Shown here in pieces: positions 36,113-47,225 of a stretch of 64,000 nt of DNA. Position numbers and translations under genes: made by a program. This stretch comes from Hemileia vastatrix. Taxonomy: Eukaryota > Basidiomycota > Pucciniomycetes > Pucciniales > Zaghouaniaceae. The notes under the pieces were generated by a model. It ran no database searches. It was given only the letters and a program-made list of their open reading frames with translations, and was not told the DNA's origin. The stretch is from positions 10,396,001-10,460,000 of the forward strand of contig JASXTE010000012.1 in the NCBI GenBank assembly GCA_030280995.1. Reading direction: 5' to 3'. Every line of letters begins with the position of its first letter. Within the stretch, counting starts at the first letter, position 1.

Positions 36113-36870
36113 TTATTTGGGCATGATGAAGCTTTTGGGATCTTCAGGAAAACCATGGATTGATGTGGAGCTTATTTTGTTCATTAATTGATCAATAATT
36201 TCAATATGATTGTGACAAGAATTTAACTCATTTTCAGAAAGTTCAGAAGCACCACTGTAGGAAGATGACATGGTGTCATATATAAGGCAAAGGCACAAAA
36301 AGATTTTCATTGAATGCACAAATGGGAGAGGTTGGAGGACCCATCCTAAGAAAATATATTTTTTAAAACCCTTGAAGAAATTAAAATTAGAAACGATTGT
36401 GTGAAAGTAAGGGTGATGGACTCACTAGCTAAAATATTTGGAGGAGGTGCAGACGGGGATAGCACTCTCAAAGAGTTGGGAGCCTTTGAAGAGGATTGTT
36501 GTGATTCCACAATTTTTTCAGAAGATTAGGGAGATTCTGCCTTTGGATGTATGGAGATTTCTTGCCAACAGTATTTAGGGAGAGATGCGCTGTCAGGAGA
36601 CAAAGCTTCAGAGGAAGGATGAGTAGTGCTACTGGTACTAGCTATTATAGTAGAAGTGCTAGAATTATCTCTGGAAGGGAACTGGATATAGCCATTATGA
36701 GAAGTAGGGCATTTATAAGAAAAGGTGCAAGTCTTATGAAATTTGAAACATTTATCACAAGCACATCTAAAAGCAGAATAACCATGAGGCTTGGATAAAG
36801 TACAGTTAAAGTTGCAATGGTGGAAAAAAGTGCAATACTTATATCTAGGTAAAGTATGGCATATGGTCAT
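36113..36870 (-). pseudogene. Antisense cysteine-cluster gene of element B (asB2)
   Basis: Exon 1 runs from an ATG at 36870 to 36426; intron 36425-36346 (donor GTGAGT, acceptor TTCTTAG, 80 nt); exon 2 runs 36345-36113 and rejoins in frame (phase 1), ending at a stop. One in-frame TAA lies near 36526. Cysteines are spaced C-x2-F-x6-C-x14-C-x2-C-x6-C, where Phe replaces the second Cys; the second triplet is CDKCFKFHKTC. A Ser/Thr/Pro-rich linker and a helical C-terminus (SENELNSCHNHIEIIDQLMNK) follow. Same plan as asC and asA. The chromovirus target duplication ATGGC overlaps the start codon, so A cut the gene from its upstream DNA. Confidence 0.6.
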
Positions 36871-36873
36871 GGC

Positions 36874-37675
36874 TGTCACGCTCCACGTGACACTCGAGGC
36901 AAAAGCAGCTCATTAAATCAATAATAAGAGGCCCAAATCCATACTCGAAGCACAGAAAGCAATTCTCCATAGCAACTGCAACTTTCCTTTGTGTACTTGC
37001 TATTCAACCGCGCTAGCCTAAACTCTAAATCTAAATTAGTCAATCTCTCAATAGTGTGTCTTAGTCTTTTTCTCAATAAGCGACGCACAGCGCAATAGTT
37101 AATATAATAGTACATTAAAAGGTTTATGAAATGTCTGTGGGTTATTAAGGGGTAGTGAGCATGGACGGAATGGTTAGTGGAGAATTAAGGGGTTAACGGA
37201 TGTTAGTTAGGAGGGTCCAGGTGTAACGAATGTATTTTAATGGTCTGTGGTGTGCGGAATAGTGGATGGGTATGAGGTCAATGCGAGGAGGAGTAAAGGA
37301 TATAAAATGGGTTGGGTTTTCGGTTTGATATTCTTTAGAATTAAATTAAAAAACATATTTATAGTTAATAGTGGTAAAAGCTTTTAAGTTAAATCATTAT
37401 TATTGTATCTTTCTTTATTTTCTCAATAATCATTTCTAAATCCTAAATCTTTGATTTTTGAGTTTCCAACCCTTTGTGAGATCTTAAGAATTTTAATATT
37501 ACCTTTCAATTATATTAGAATCCTTCTCAAACATAACTCAAGGTAGTAGTTCTTCCTTTGACTCATCTTCAAATCACTTCCTCGAATCATTCCTCTGTGC
37601 TTCGAAGAAGTCTCTAAACTCCTCATCTCACTTACAGGAACATCCTCAACCTTGTGCATAGGTCTTCCAGTGACA
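36874..37675 (+). repeat. 5' LTR of chromovirus A
   Basis: 802 bp, TG...CA ends. Contains TATAAAAT at 37301 and a short minus-strand open frame that is incidental. Confidence 0.92.
37301..37348 (+). promoter_or_regulatory. LTR-A TATA box and predicted transcript start
   Basis: TATAAAAT at 37301-37308. About 36 nt downstream, AGAATTAAATTA (37337-37348) matches the complement of the primer-binding site, suggesting that transcription starts here as in Tf1-type elements. Equivalent bases in the 3' LTR are 46315-46328, a perfect 14/14 match; the 5' LTR copy matches 13/14. Confidence 0.55.
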
Positions 37676-37676
37676 G

Positions 37677-37690
37677 TATAATTTAATTCT
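37677..37690 (+). promoter_or_regulatory. Self-priming primer-binding site of A
   Basis: TATAATTTAATTCT starts two bases inside the 5' LTR boundary and is the exact reverse complement of 46315-46328 in the 3' LTR. No tRNA-like primer site is visible. Tf1/sushi-type chromoviruses are known to prime from the 5' end of their own RNA. Confidence 0.55.
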
Positions 37691-37752
37691 CCGTAGTTCT
37701 CATTCTTTGCACTACTACGTCCCTTTTCAGGTGTTTTCTCTAAATTCTTAAA

Positions 37753-38940
37753 ATGACACCTGTTCAACGTACTCCTCCTACAGGCGCTACTACTAGAGCT
37801 CGCGCCAGAGGCAGGCCAACAGCCACTTGGCCTGTTTCCCGCACTCACTCCTTAGAGCCACTCGACCTTAGGGAATGGCAACATTCAGTCCAATCTGTAG
37901 AAGACATCCCAGAAGATTTTGATGATTCTATTGATGATGAAGAAGGAGAGGATACAATGCACAAGGCACCATCCGCCCCTGCTAATCACCCTTCTGGTCA
38001 ACCTTCAGAACCTGGATCATCTAATTCTCTGGAAGATTTCATGAGACTTTTCATGAAGACCCTTTCAAATTCAACGTCTTCAGAGGGATCTAAATTCAAA
38101 ACTCCTTCTATGAAATCTCCTGATCAATTCAATGGAGAACATCCAGACAGATTGCAACCCTTCTTGCAAACCTGCAAGCTCCTGTTCCATAATGACCCTT
38201 GAACCTTAAATAACGACAGATCGAAGGTTGTTTACGCTTCTTCATTCCTAGCCGGAAAAGCAGCAAGATGGTTCAAACCTTATCTTCTCATGCTCTCCTC
38301 GACCAAAACCCACTTACTTATTAATAACTGGGAAAAGTTTGAAGACTAAGTCTTCACATTGTTTGGTGACCCTAATGAAACTGACAATGCAGAAATTGAA
38401 CTTGATTTTCTTTGCATGAGTGATAATGGAAAAGCCTCTGAATATATCTCAAACTTCAGAGCGCTTCAAACTCGAGTAGGTTGGAATGATGCTGCCCTCA
38501 AGTATCATTTCAAAAAAGGACTTCCTTCGAGGATTCTGGATCAGTTAAATCTTCACGGTCAGAAGATGACTACTTTAACAGATTTAATGGATCAAAACCT
38601 CAAACTCAAAGACGTTTACCAAGGAGGACTTCAACAACGTCGATACGCCAACAAATCTCAAGGCCTAAATTTTAAATCGGGACCTTCTTCACAACCACGG
38701 ACAACTCAATCCTCCTCAATTCAATCCAAACCCAATAAGGGAAAGGACAAACCTCAACTAAAAATCTCGACCCCAGGCAATATCAGTAAAGTACTGGATC
38801 CTAAAGGGGAACCTAAAGAAGCTGAGAGGAAGAGGCGAGCAGATAATGGGTTATGTATGTATTGTGGGGGTAAGCACAACCTAGAAGATTGTGTAAAGTT
38901 GAAGGAAAGAGAAGGTACTAGTTCAAAGTCAAAAAACTAG
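37753..38940 (+). pseudogene. Gag of chromovirus A
   Basis: A single frame of about 395 codons with two stops (38200-38202 and 38347-38349). Order: Arg/Thr-rich start, acidic stretch, capsid (FLAGKAARWFKPYL, ASEYISNFRALQTRVGW, FKKGLPSRILDQL), basic Gln/Ser-rich region, then the zinc knuckle CMYCGGKHNLEDC (C-x2-C-x3-H-x4-C). The first stop probably derives from TGG. Pol follows in a different frame after 14 nt. Confidence 0.85.
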
Positions 38941-38954
38941 TAGATAGTTTACTT

Positions 38955-41900
38955 GTGTGCAAAGCAAACTATCTTATCTCTCCCAGTGCACAGAACCTCC
39001 ATGTCTTAAGGACTGGAGTTGCCTTAAATCTCTTGAGATTCATTCTTTTCAAGGAGGATACACCCTTCAGTTGTCTTATAGACTCTGGAGATTCAATTTC
39101 TTTTTTCAGTTTATCTTTTGCCAAAAAGTTACAGATGACATTTACAGATATCAATCAAACTCCAATTTATTTGGTCGAATCAGAGGAACCCAAATATTGG
39201 GTCAGTAAGAAAGTTTTATGGGCTTTCAACTTTCTGAACTTTCCCCCCTTCGAATGGGAATTATCAGTCTTGGATGCCCCAAGGATGGAAGATACCATTC
39301 TTGGCCATGACTTTTTAATGCATTGGAATCCTGAAATTGATTGGACACGGGGATTGATCACCCCAAGCACTAAGTATATTTTTAATTCTTCAATGCAGTT
39401 CAATAGGGAGTTAAACAACTTGTCTGACAACGTCCTGCTAGAGGACAAATCTATGCCAGATGACTTGCAAGCATCTGATATTTCTTTAAATGAGCAATTG
39501 GCTAACCCTTCTAGCTCGATGACTTCACTCGAAGAGGAGTTAAATTTCCTCAAAGCAATTGAATTATGCTTCCTCAATTCTGGTCTTCCCTCGACAGATT
39601 CCCTCAAAGATGATGATGACAACCAAATCAATGTTGAAGCCATTAAATCAACTCTACCAGAAATCTATCATGATTTCCTTGATGTTTTTTCAATCCGCAA
39701 GGCCAATAAGTTACCACCTCATCAACCATACAACCATCAGATAGAGTTAATAGGTCCAGTACCTCCGGCAGGTCCTGTCTATTCTTTGTCGAAGGACAAA
39801 TATCAAGTTCTTTGAGACTACATTGCAGAGAATGTAGCCAAAGGTTTCATCAGAGCCAGTAAATCTCCAGCCAGCTCCCCTGTTCTCTTTGTAAAAAAGA
39901 AGGATGGTAGTCTTAGGTTGTGTGTTGACTATAGAAAGCTCAACACAGTCACTAAGAAGAATGCATATCCTGTTCCCCCTATGTCATTGCTTCTTACCCT
40001 TTTCAATGGTGCTAATTTCTTTTCTAAAATTGATCTTAGAGGTGCTTACAATCTTATTCGCATTGCGGAAAGTCATTAACCACTGACTGCAATGTGCACT
40101 AGATTTGGTAGTTTTGAATATTTAGTTATGCCTTTTGGATTGGGTAATGCACCATCTTCTTTTCAAACTTTTGTCAATGAAATATTTCAAGATGTTTTTG
40201 AACAATTTGTTGCCGTCTATTTAGATGATATTTTAATTTTCTTGAAGACACTAGACAAAAATATTCATCATGTTAGACAGGTTCTAAATCGACTTCAAGA
40301 TCACGGTCTCTACGCCAAGCACAATAAATGCGAATTCCACCTTAAATCTATTGATTTTTTGGGTTTTACATTATCCACTGACGGATTAGTCATGGAAAAT
40401 AAAAAAGTCCAAAAGGTCCTGGAATGGCCTGAGCCCAAATCCTTTAAATCCCTCCAGGGATTTTTGGGTTTTGCAAATTTCTATAGAAGATTTATTAAAG
40501 ATTGCTCTAAAACTATTTCCAATCTTACTTCTCTTCTTAGAAAAGATATTCCTTTTGTTTTTACTCCCACAGCACAAAAGGAATTTGAAGCATTGAAGAC
40601 GGCGTTCACCACAGCTCCGATTCTTTGACACTTTGATCCTTCTGCTTTGACAATAGTCGAGACAGATGTGAGCGATTATGCTATCGCAGGGGTCATTTCC
40701 CAATTAAATCCTGAAACAAAATTGTTTCATCCTGTTGCTTTTGAGTCACACAAACTCATTGCAGCAGAATTAAATTATGAAATTCATGACAAAGAGCTTT
40801 TAGCTATTATTCATTGTCTTAAAAAATGGCGCTCTTTTCTTCTCAGCTTAGATAGTCCTTTTCAAATTTTAACAGACAATAATGCTTTGAAATACTTTAT
40901 GTCTTCCAAAGTGTTAACCAGGCGTCAAGCCAGGTGGGCTGAATTTCTGTCTGAATTTTCTTTTTCTATTTCCTATCTCCCAGGTAAAAACTGCATTGTC
41001 CCAGATATCTTGTCACGTTGGGACGATGTTTACTCACAGCAGGGGGACGCATTTGCTGACAAGAACCCAGCAAATGTGAAATCAATCTTCAACGAATCAA
41101 TGTTAACAACTCATCAACTTAATTCGATGACAATTCAATCTTTTCAAAATGCACTATCCAACATCCTCAAAGCTCAGTCGAAGGACAATTATTGTTTAGG
41201 GTTAAAAGACAAAATACTCTCGAAGCAAAGGGCCAAAAGATTTAGTATTGAATCAGGTCTATTAGTTTTCGAGGGAAGAGTAGTCATACCCGACAACAAT
41301 GAAATAAAATTATGGATTTTCAATAGTCTACATGATTCTCCATTAGCTGATCATTTTGGGGTTGATAAAACCTACCAGTTAATAGCGAGGGATTTCTACT
41401 GGCCAGGTATGACCAGGGAAATCAAGGCCTATATAAAATCTTGTTACAAATGTAATAGGAATAAGGCTCCCCTTCACCGGAAGTATGGGTTGCTTCAACC
41501 ACTTCCTATTCTCTCTAAACCTTGGGAATCTTTATCGATGGATTTTATTTCTCTACTTCCTCTTTCTAATAATTTTGATGCTATATTAGTAATATTAGAT
41601 AGATTTTTCAAAAATTTCTATTTTTATTAAAACCACTACTACTGCTACAGCAGAAGATTTGTCAAAATTGTTTCTAGAATATGTATTTTCCAAACACAGC
41701 TTTCCTAATGATATTATTTAAGATAGAGGCTCATTGTTTGTATCCACATTCTGGACTCAACTGTGTCGACAAATCAATATCAGGTGGAACCTCTCCACAG
41801 CCTATCATCCTGAAACTGATGGGCAAACAGAAAGGGTCAACCAAATCCTCGAACAATACCTTCGAATGTATGTCAGTTACCAACAAGACGATTGAACCAC

Positions 41901-42587
41901 ATGGTTACCATTGGCCGAATTTGCTTATAATAACTCAACTCATTCTTTGGCACAATAATCTCCTTTCAAAACTGTTTATGGAAGACATCCTCGATTCAAC
42001 TCAATTCACGTAGGAACTAATCATCCTGTGGAACATTACCTTCGAACCATTTCATGACTCCAAGAAGAACTTAAATCAAATTTGGAATTAGTGGTTCGAA
42101 GGTACCAGGAACAGGCTGACAAACATCGACAAACTGCTCCTTCTTTTAAACCAGGCGAAAAAGTATGGCTTGATGCAAAAAACATTTGAACGACTCGACC
42201 ATCAAAGAAACTGGCTGAAAAACGCTTGGGACCATTTGCAATTGACTCTGAAGTCTCTAAAACTGCATTTTGACTCAAGCTACCTCCTAAATGGCAGGCT
42301 ATTCACTCTGTTTTCACGTATCTCTCCTGGAAATGGCTCGAGAAACATACCCGGGCAAGAACCAACCTCCTACGGAACCGGTCATAGTAGAAGACCATCT
42401 AGAGTGGGAAGTAAGCCACATCCTTGATTCAAGAATGCGCAAGGGGAAACTTCAATACCTCGTGGAATGGGAAGGCTTCCTCGATGACTCAGACAAAACA
42501 TCCTGGGAACCAACCATCAATGTTTCTAACGCCCCTGAACTCCTAAAATCTTTTCATCTTAAATATCCTTTAAAACCAAAACCTTAA
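38955..42587 (+). pseudogene. Pol polyprotein of chromovirus A with chromodomain
   Basis: Protease: FSCLIDSGDSISF (DSG) and [66 protein letters not shown], intact YLDDILIF (about 40219). RNase H: VETDVSDYAIAGVISQ, NYEIHDKELLAII, LTDNNALKYF. Integrase: [54 protein letters not shown]. Chromodomain at the end: HILDSRMRKGKLQYLVEWEG, TSWEP. At least eight stops (several where the family consensus has Arg, so CGA to TGA) and two frame changes near 41.61 and 42.31 kb, both in the integrase part. The chromodomain normally steers integration to modified histones. Confidence 0.9.
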
Positions 42588-43440
42588 AACCCTCTTTTAT
42601 TTTTTCCTTTCACTTTTTTTTCTTTCTTTTCTTTTGTTTTCTTCTTTTTAAAATCTAAAAAATCTTTACTTCCAAAAAATTCTTTAAATTTTGTTTTCTT
42701 CTTTATCCTTTTTCTTTTCAAAATTTATTAACCTGCTTTAAAATAAAATAAATTAACATAAAATAAAATAAAATAAAATAAAATAAAATAAAAATAAAAC
42801 CAAATAAAAATAAAATAAATTAAAACAAATAAAATTAAAATCTTTTTTCTTTTTTTCCTTCTCAAATTTTCTATATAAATTCTTTCTTTAAAAATTTCTT
42901 TTCTTCGAACTATCAAAAATTTTTACAAATGCAACACAACCATCTTCTCGAACTTCACTTCAACCTCTAAATCTCTCTTTTAAATCCTTCGAGCAAATTC
43001 CTTCTTTTCTTTCAAAACTTTTTTAAAAATTTATTTCTTCTCTTCTTTTCTTTCTTTTCTTTTTTCAAATAACTAAAATCCTCAAATATAAAAAACTTTC
43101 ATAAATAACAAATTGTTTCTTTTCATTAAATTTTATTTACAACAAAATTATTTCAATCAATTATTTCTTTCTTTCTTTCTTCTTACTTAATTCTTTTCTT
43201 TTCGAACTTTAAAACTAAAACTCCTTCAATCAAATATTCTTTCTTTTCCTCTCTCATTTAAACTTTTTCTTTCAAAATTTTAAAAAAAAACTTCTATTTA
43301 AATCTTTTTTCTGTCTTTTCCTTTTTCTCTCAAAATCTTATAAAAAAATAAAATATTAAAATTTTTAAATAAAACAACAAAATAAACATAACTAAATACA
43401 AATTATTTCTACATCTTTTTCTTTCTTTTCTTTTCCAATT
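42588..43440. repeat. T/C-rich spacer with AAAAT microsatellite
   Basis: The plus strand is dominated by TTTC/CTTT words; an AAAAT pentanucleotide run lies at about 42741-42836. No coding frame. Confidence 0.7.
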
Positions 43441-44415
43441 TTAAATTCTCTCTTTTATTTTATCCCGAACCAATCCCTTCATCTTCTTCAAAATCTCTCT
43501 TATTTCCTTTCTACATTTTTCAAAATTCTCCCCCTTTCCTACCAGAATCAATTCTCCAAGTTCCAATAGCTCCTCAGCCACGTCGAAGGAGGCAGCATCA
43601 ACAATCCTATCAATTTTGCCACTTAGGTCTTCAATAAATCTCATTCGTCGAACCGGGAAAGGCTTCTTCGACCATACCTGATCAAGGGTTTCTTCATTCT
43701 CCTCCCTTGAGGTAACCACTGGTAATCTATCTTTGATTGACACCGCCACTTCCACAGAAGTGGGTTCCACAAAGGTTGCTTCTGCATTCAAAGCTTCCGC
43801 CGTAGGGACTTCTGTGATGACGTCTGAATTCTAAAAACAAGATCATCAGTCATTAGATTTCTAAAATATCAGGGAATGGACTTACTTCGAAAATAGGGTC
43901 TGCTTCTAAAAATAATTTTGGAGTAACCTCCACCACCACTTTCTTCTCCTCTTTGTCATCCTCGATGACCACCCGTCACTTCTTCGGGGTCTGTCTTGAG
44001 ATGGAGACCTCCTCTTCCTCCTCAACTAACTTGTCGATTTCATCTTCGAACACTCGCTTCTTGCTTGTAGCCCAAGTCACCCATGTTGCTACATCAGCTT
44101 CAGCTTCTTTCTCATTTTCTCCCACCAAATGATCATCCCCAATGAACACATCTCAAATTTCTTGGGAATTACCCAATATTTTGTCTTAGTGAACTGACTC
44201 TTGATGTTGGCATTCTTTGACAAGGCGTCACACGCAACCCTTCTCCATCAGCAAAATTCGCACTTCTGGAGAGGACCTCGTGTCGCCATGCTTTCTACGC
44301 AAAAGTACTCCATTGACTTGCAGGCCGTGCAAGTCTTGGAATATTGTTGTGTAACCATGCCCCCATCTGCTTTAGGGTGTGGAGGCGTGGGAGTTGGAGT
44401 AGGGAGATCTGTCAT
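43441..44415 (-). pseudogene. Antisense cysteine-cluster gene of chromovirus A (asA)
   Basis: Starts at ATG 44415. Exon 1 (44415-43886) contains six cysteines spaced C-x2-C-x6-C-x12-C-x2-C-x6-C (CTACKSMEYFC; CEFC to WRRVAC), identical in spacing to asC, with a TGA inside the second triplet. It then needs a frame change near 44145 and passes one more stop; the middle is acidic (EDEIDKLVEEEEEVS). Intron 43885-43831 (GTAAGT donor, CTGAT branch-like site, TTTTTAG, 55 nt), phase 0. Exon 2 (43830-43441) is fully open: after ENEETLDQVW it forms a charged helical C-terminus (DRIVDAASFDVAEELLELGE, then a Lys/Glu coiled coil). Decayed in exon 1. Role unknown. Confidence 0.6.
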
Positions 44416-44496
44416 AATAAATTAAAGAATAATTAAATAAGGAGGGAAGAGAAATTAGTGCGGGAAGTATGTTTAATGCTCAACAGAGCTCGAGTT

Positions 44497-44502
44497 CTTA
44501 TA
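44497..44502 (-). promoter_or_regulatory. TATA-like box for asA
   Basis: Minus-strand GGGTATAAGAAC lies 82 nt upstream of the asA start codon, between it and the 3' LTR, in the place where a polypurine tract would be expected for the sense strand. Confidence 0.45.
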
Positions 44503-44512
44503 CCCGGGCATC

Positions 44513-46653
44513 TGTCACGCGCCACGTTGTGGTACGCGCCTTGCAGGAAGCGTGATATTAGACCAATCATTGCGCGTAGTCCAGGAAGAACAAAGGGGAG
44601 CTAGCGCAGCAGGAAATTTTAAAATATAATATGTATTTGCGTGTTTCAAGGAACAAAGGAAATGGAAGCGCGGAAAAAGATTGAGGGTCTGTGCGCTCAG
44701 ATTTTGTAGCAAAATGTGCCGCACAATGGGGAATTGTGTGTTATTGATTTAGGACCATAAAGCGCTAAACAATATGGATTTGGGCTTTCCAAAAAGTATG
44801 TGTTACACATTAAGAAGAAAGTCATGGATTAAGGACAACTCAAGTGCATGGTATGCTGTACCGCGGCCAGTTGGGAAACTTACTGAGACAAGTAATAAAG
44901 AAGGCTAACTAGTAAAGCGAGCTGTCAGAACTACAAACCTAGTATTAAAGCAAAGAGAGTGGAGACTCAATCCTAAAACTACCCAAGAGTTAAGGCAACT
45001 AGACGCAGAGTTAGGATAAGTCAAACCTGGAACTAGCACTGAAACAAAACAAGGTATAGTTAAAGGCGCATATGTGGAGAATCAGTGAAACAAGTTAATA
45101 CTAGTGTTAGTAATTATAGGGTCTGATTTAGGAGCTGTAGTTGTTGCAAGCAGTGTAAGTAGCATACTAATAAATTAGTTATTGTTTTACTAATGTGTCG
45201 CTAGAGTCAGCGCTGGAGATCCATTAGGGAACTGTGTCTTGAGCGCTGGAAGAATATAAAAGGAGGACTATTAGATAGGGACAAAAAGGAGAACTGGTCG
45301 ATCTATCTATTTAGTTAATAAAATAAGAAAAATCAAATTAGTTGTCATTTTAAAAAGCAGATCATAAAGAAAATCAATATAGAGATATACGTGTAGCTAT
45401 ATTCATAGTACCCAGTATAAGATATTAGATCATTTGTGTTTAATTGTTTGAGAGAATATTAAAAGGTATTTTCTGAGTCTTTAGAGTTTGTGCGTCTGTG
45501 TGTGTATTTCATATAGTATAGTGAAAGAGCGCAACATAGAGAGAATATATAGATTCAGTGGGATTAACTATTATTAGAGATATTTTATTACTATAATAAG
45601 ACAAATTCAAAGAGAGCGCTTCAAGAGGGAGTAGATGTGGATAATAGCGCTTGTTAAGAATAGAAATATCAGGATAGTAGTGCTTGTTTCCTTATCTTTA
45701 ACTCATCTCAACTTATAAACTTTCTAGTCAAATATTAGTGTTACACATTATTACACTGTCTTTAAAAAATAAGAGTGGCAGGCGCTTCTTTTTATAAATT
45801 AAAAAGGAGAACCAACCCATCTCGCATTGTGTCTACTGCTTAGTACTTTAGAACAGTCTACAATGTGACACTCGAGGAAAAAGCAGCTCATTAAATCAAT
45901 AATAAGAGGCTCAAATCCATACTTGAAGCACAGAAAGCAATTCTCCATAGCAACTGCGACTTTCCTTTGTGTACTCGCTATTCAACCGCGCTAGCCTAAA
46001 CTCTAAATCTCAATTAGTCAATCTCTCAATAGTGTGTCTTAGTATTTTTCTCAATAAGCGACGCACAGCGCAATAGTTAATATAATAGTACATTAAAAGG
46101 TTTATGAAATGTCTGTGGGTTATTACGGGGTAGTGAGCATGGACAGAATGGTTAGTGGAGGATTAAGGGGTTAATGGATGTTAGTGAGGAGGGTCCAGGT
46201 GTAACGGATGTATTTTAATGGTCTGTGGTGTGCAGAATAGTGGATGGGTATGAGGTCAATGCGAGGAGAAGTAAAGGATATAAAAGGGGTTGGGTTTTTG
46301 GTTTGATATTCTTTAGAATTAAATTATAAAACGTATTTATAGTTAATAGTGGTAAAAGCTTTTAAGTTAAATCATTATTATTGTATCTTTCTTTATTTTC
46401 TCAATAATCATTTCTAAATCCTAAATCTTTGATTTTTGAGTTTCCAACCCTTTGTGAGATCTTAAGAATTTTAATATTACCTTTCAAATATATTAGAATC
46501 CTTCTCGAACATAACTCAAAGTAGTAGTTCTTCCTTTGAGTAATCTTCAAATCACTTCCTCGAATCATTCCTCTGTGCTTTGAAGAATTCTCTAAACTCC
46601 TCATCTCACTTACAGGAACGTCCTTGACCTTGTGCGTAGGTCGTCCGGTGACA
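44513..46653 (+). repeat. 3' LTR of chromovirus A, interrupted
   Basis: Parts 44513-44527 and 45867-46653 add up to 802 bp, the same as the 5' LTR. The gap is the solo LTR-B with its target duplication. Confidence 0.92.
44528..45862 (+). repeat. Solo LTR of the B family inside LTR-A
   Basis: 1335 bp, starts TGTGGTACGCGCCTTGCAGG and ends AGAACAGTCTACA like LTR-B; TATAAAAG at about 45254. Flanked by ACGT (44524-44527) and ATGT (45863-45866); the uninterrupted LTR-A reads CCACGTGACAC, so this is a 4-bp duplication with one CpG to TpG change. It retains more CG dinucleotides than the other B LTRs, so it is the youngest B-family insertion here. Confidence 0.88.
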
Positions 46654-46658
46654 ATGGC

Positions 46659-47225
46659 TAATTAGAAATTGTGAAGTCTAATGGATTAGATAAGGTAGAA
46701 GAGTGGATTACAGGTGCTGTGAGGACGCAAGGAAAATGAAAGCGCTGAATAATATCCAAGTGGGAACCCCAATCAGAAGAAGAATATAGTGTATCAAGCT
46801 TTACAGGGCAAGAAGGTTAGCGCTAAGGAGCTCAAGATATTGGGAATATCTGAACTTACTTCAAGAATATGAGGATTAATCAGATGAGGCGCTAACAAAA
46901 TTAGTTATGTGGGGAAACTTTTATTGTCTCAAGGATATTCAGACAGAGTCAAAGAAGAGTTTTCAGGGGAAATTTTATTTTCCTAAGAAAAAAAAATCTC
47001 TCACTCGCACAGAATAATAATGGGAAATATTTGGCAACAGAATTTTTTTTTGGGGAAAAAGATTTTTTATTATTAAAAAGGAAATAATAATATACTAAAT
47101 AAGTTTTTTTACAGAGGAATTCAAATTAGGGAATCAGGAAAGGAGAGGAAAACGCTGAGGGGAATGAAGAAAGAAAAGAAAGGTTAGTGTTAGAATAGTG
47201 AATAAGGAGAAGTATATGACTTACT
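46659..47225. other. Element B remainder after the A insertion
   Basis: Resumes element B. No frame seen. On the minus strand, CTAATTAG just before the interrupted asB2 start could be a splice acceptor, so an upstream asB2 exon may lie here. Confidence 0.35.

Larger units (their letters stand above)
36874..46653 (+). mobile_element. Ty3 chromovirus A (complete, decayed)
   Basis: 802-bp LTRs beginning TGTCACGC and ending GTGACA (the termini are inverted), flanked by ATGGC at 36869-36873 and 46654-46658. Internal: self-complementary primer site, gag, pol ending in a chromodomain, T/C-rich spacer, antisense gene. The 3' LTR is split by a solo LTR-B after its first 15 bases. Multiple stops and frameshifts inactivate gag and pol. 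LTR-to-LTR differences are about 30, a dozen or more of them CpG to TpG/CpA. Confidence 0.92.

Noticed and set aside
37510..37848. Minus-strand frame across the LTR-A/gag boundary
   Set aside because: Repeated in the other LTR only in part, and simply the complement of LTR and gag sequence; the supported antisense gene is at the other end of the element.
39167..39643. 158-codon minus-strand frame within chromovirus pol
   Set aside because: Mirror frame of the protease/RT region; no recognisable content.
41681..42278. Extra frames in the integrase region as separate genes
   Set aside because: They are off-frame readings caused by two frame changes in pol.
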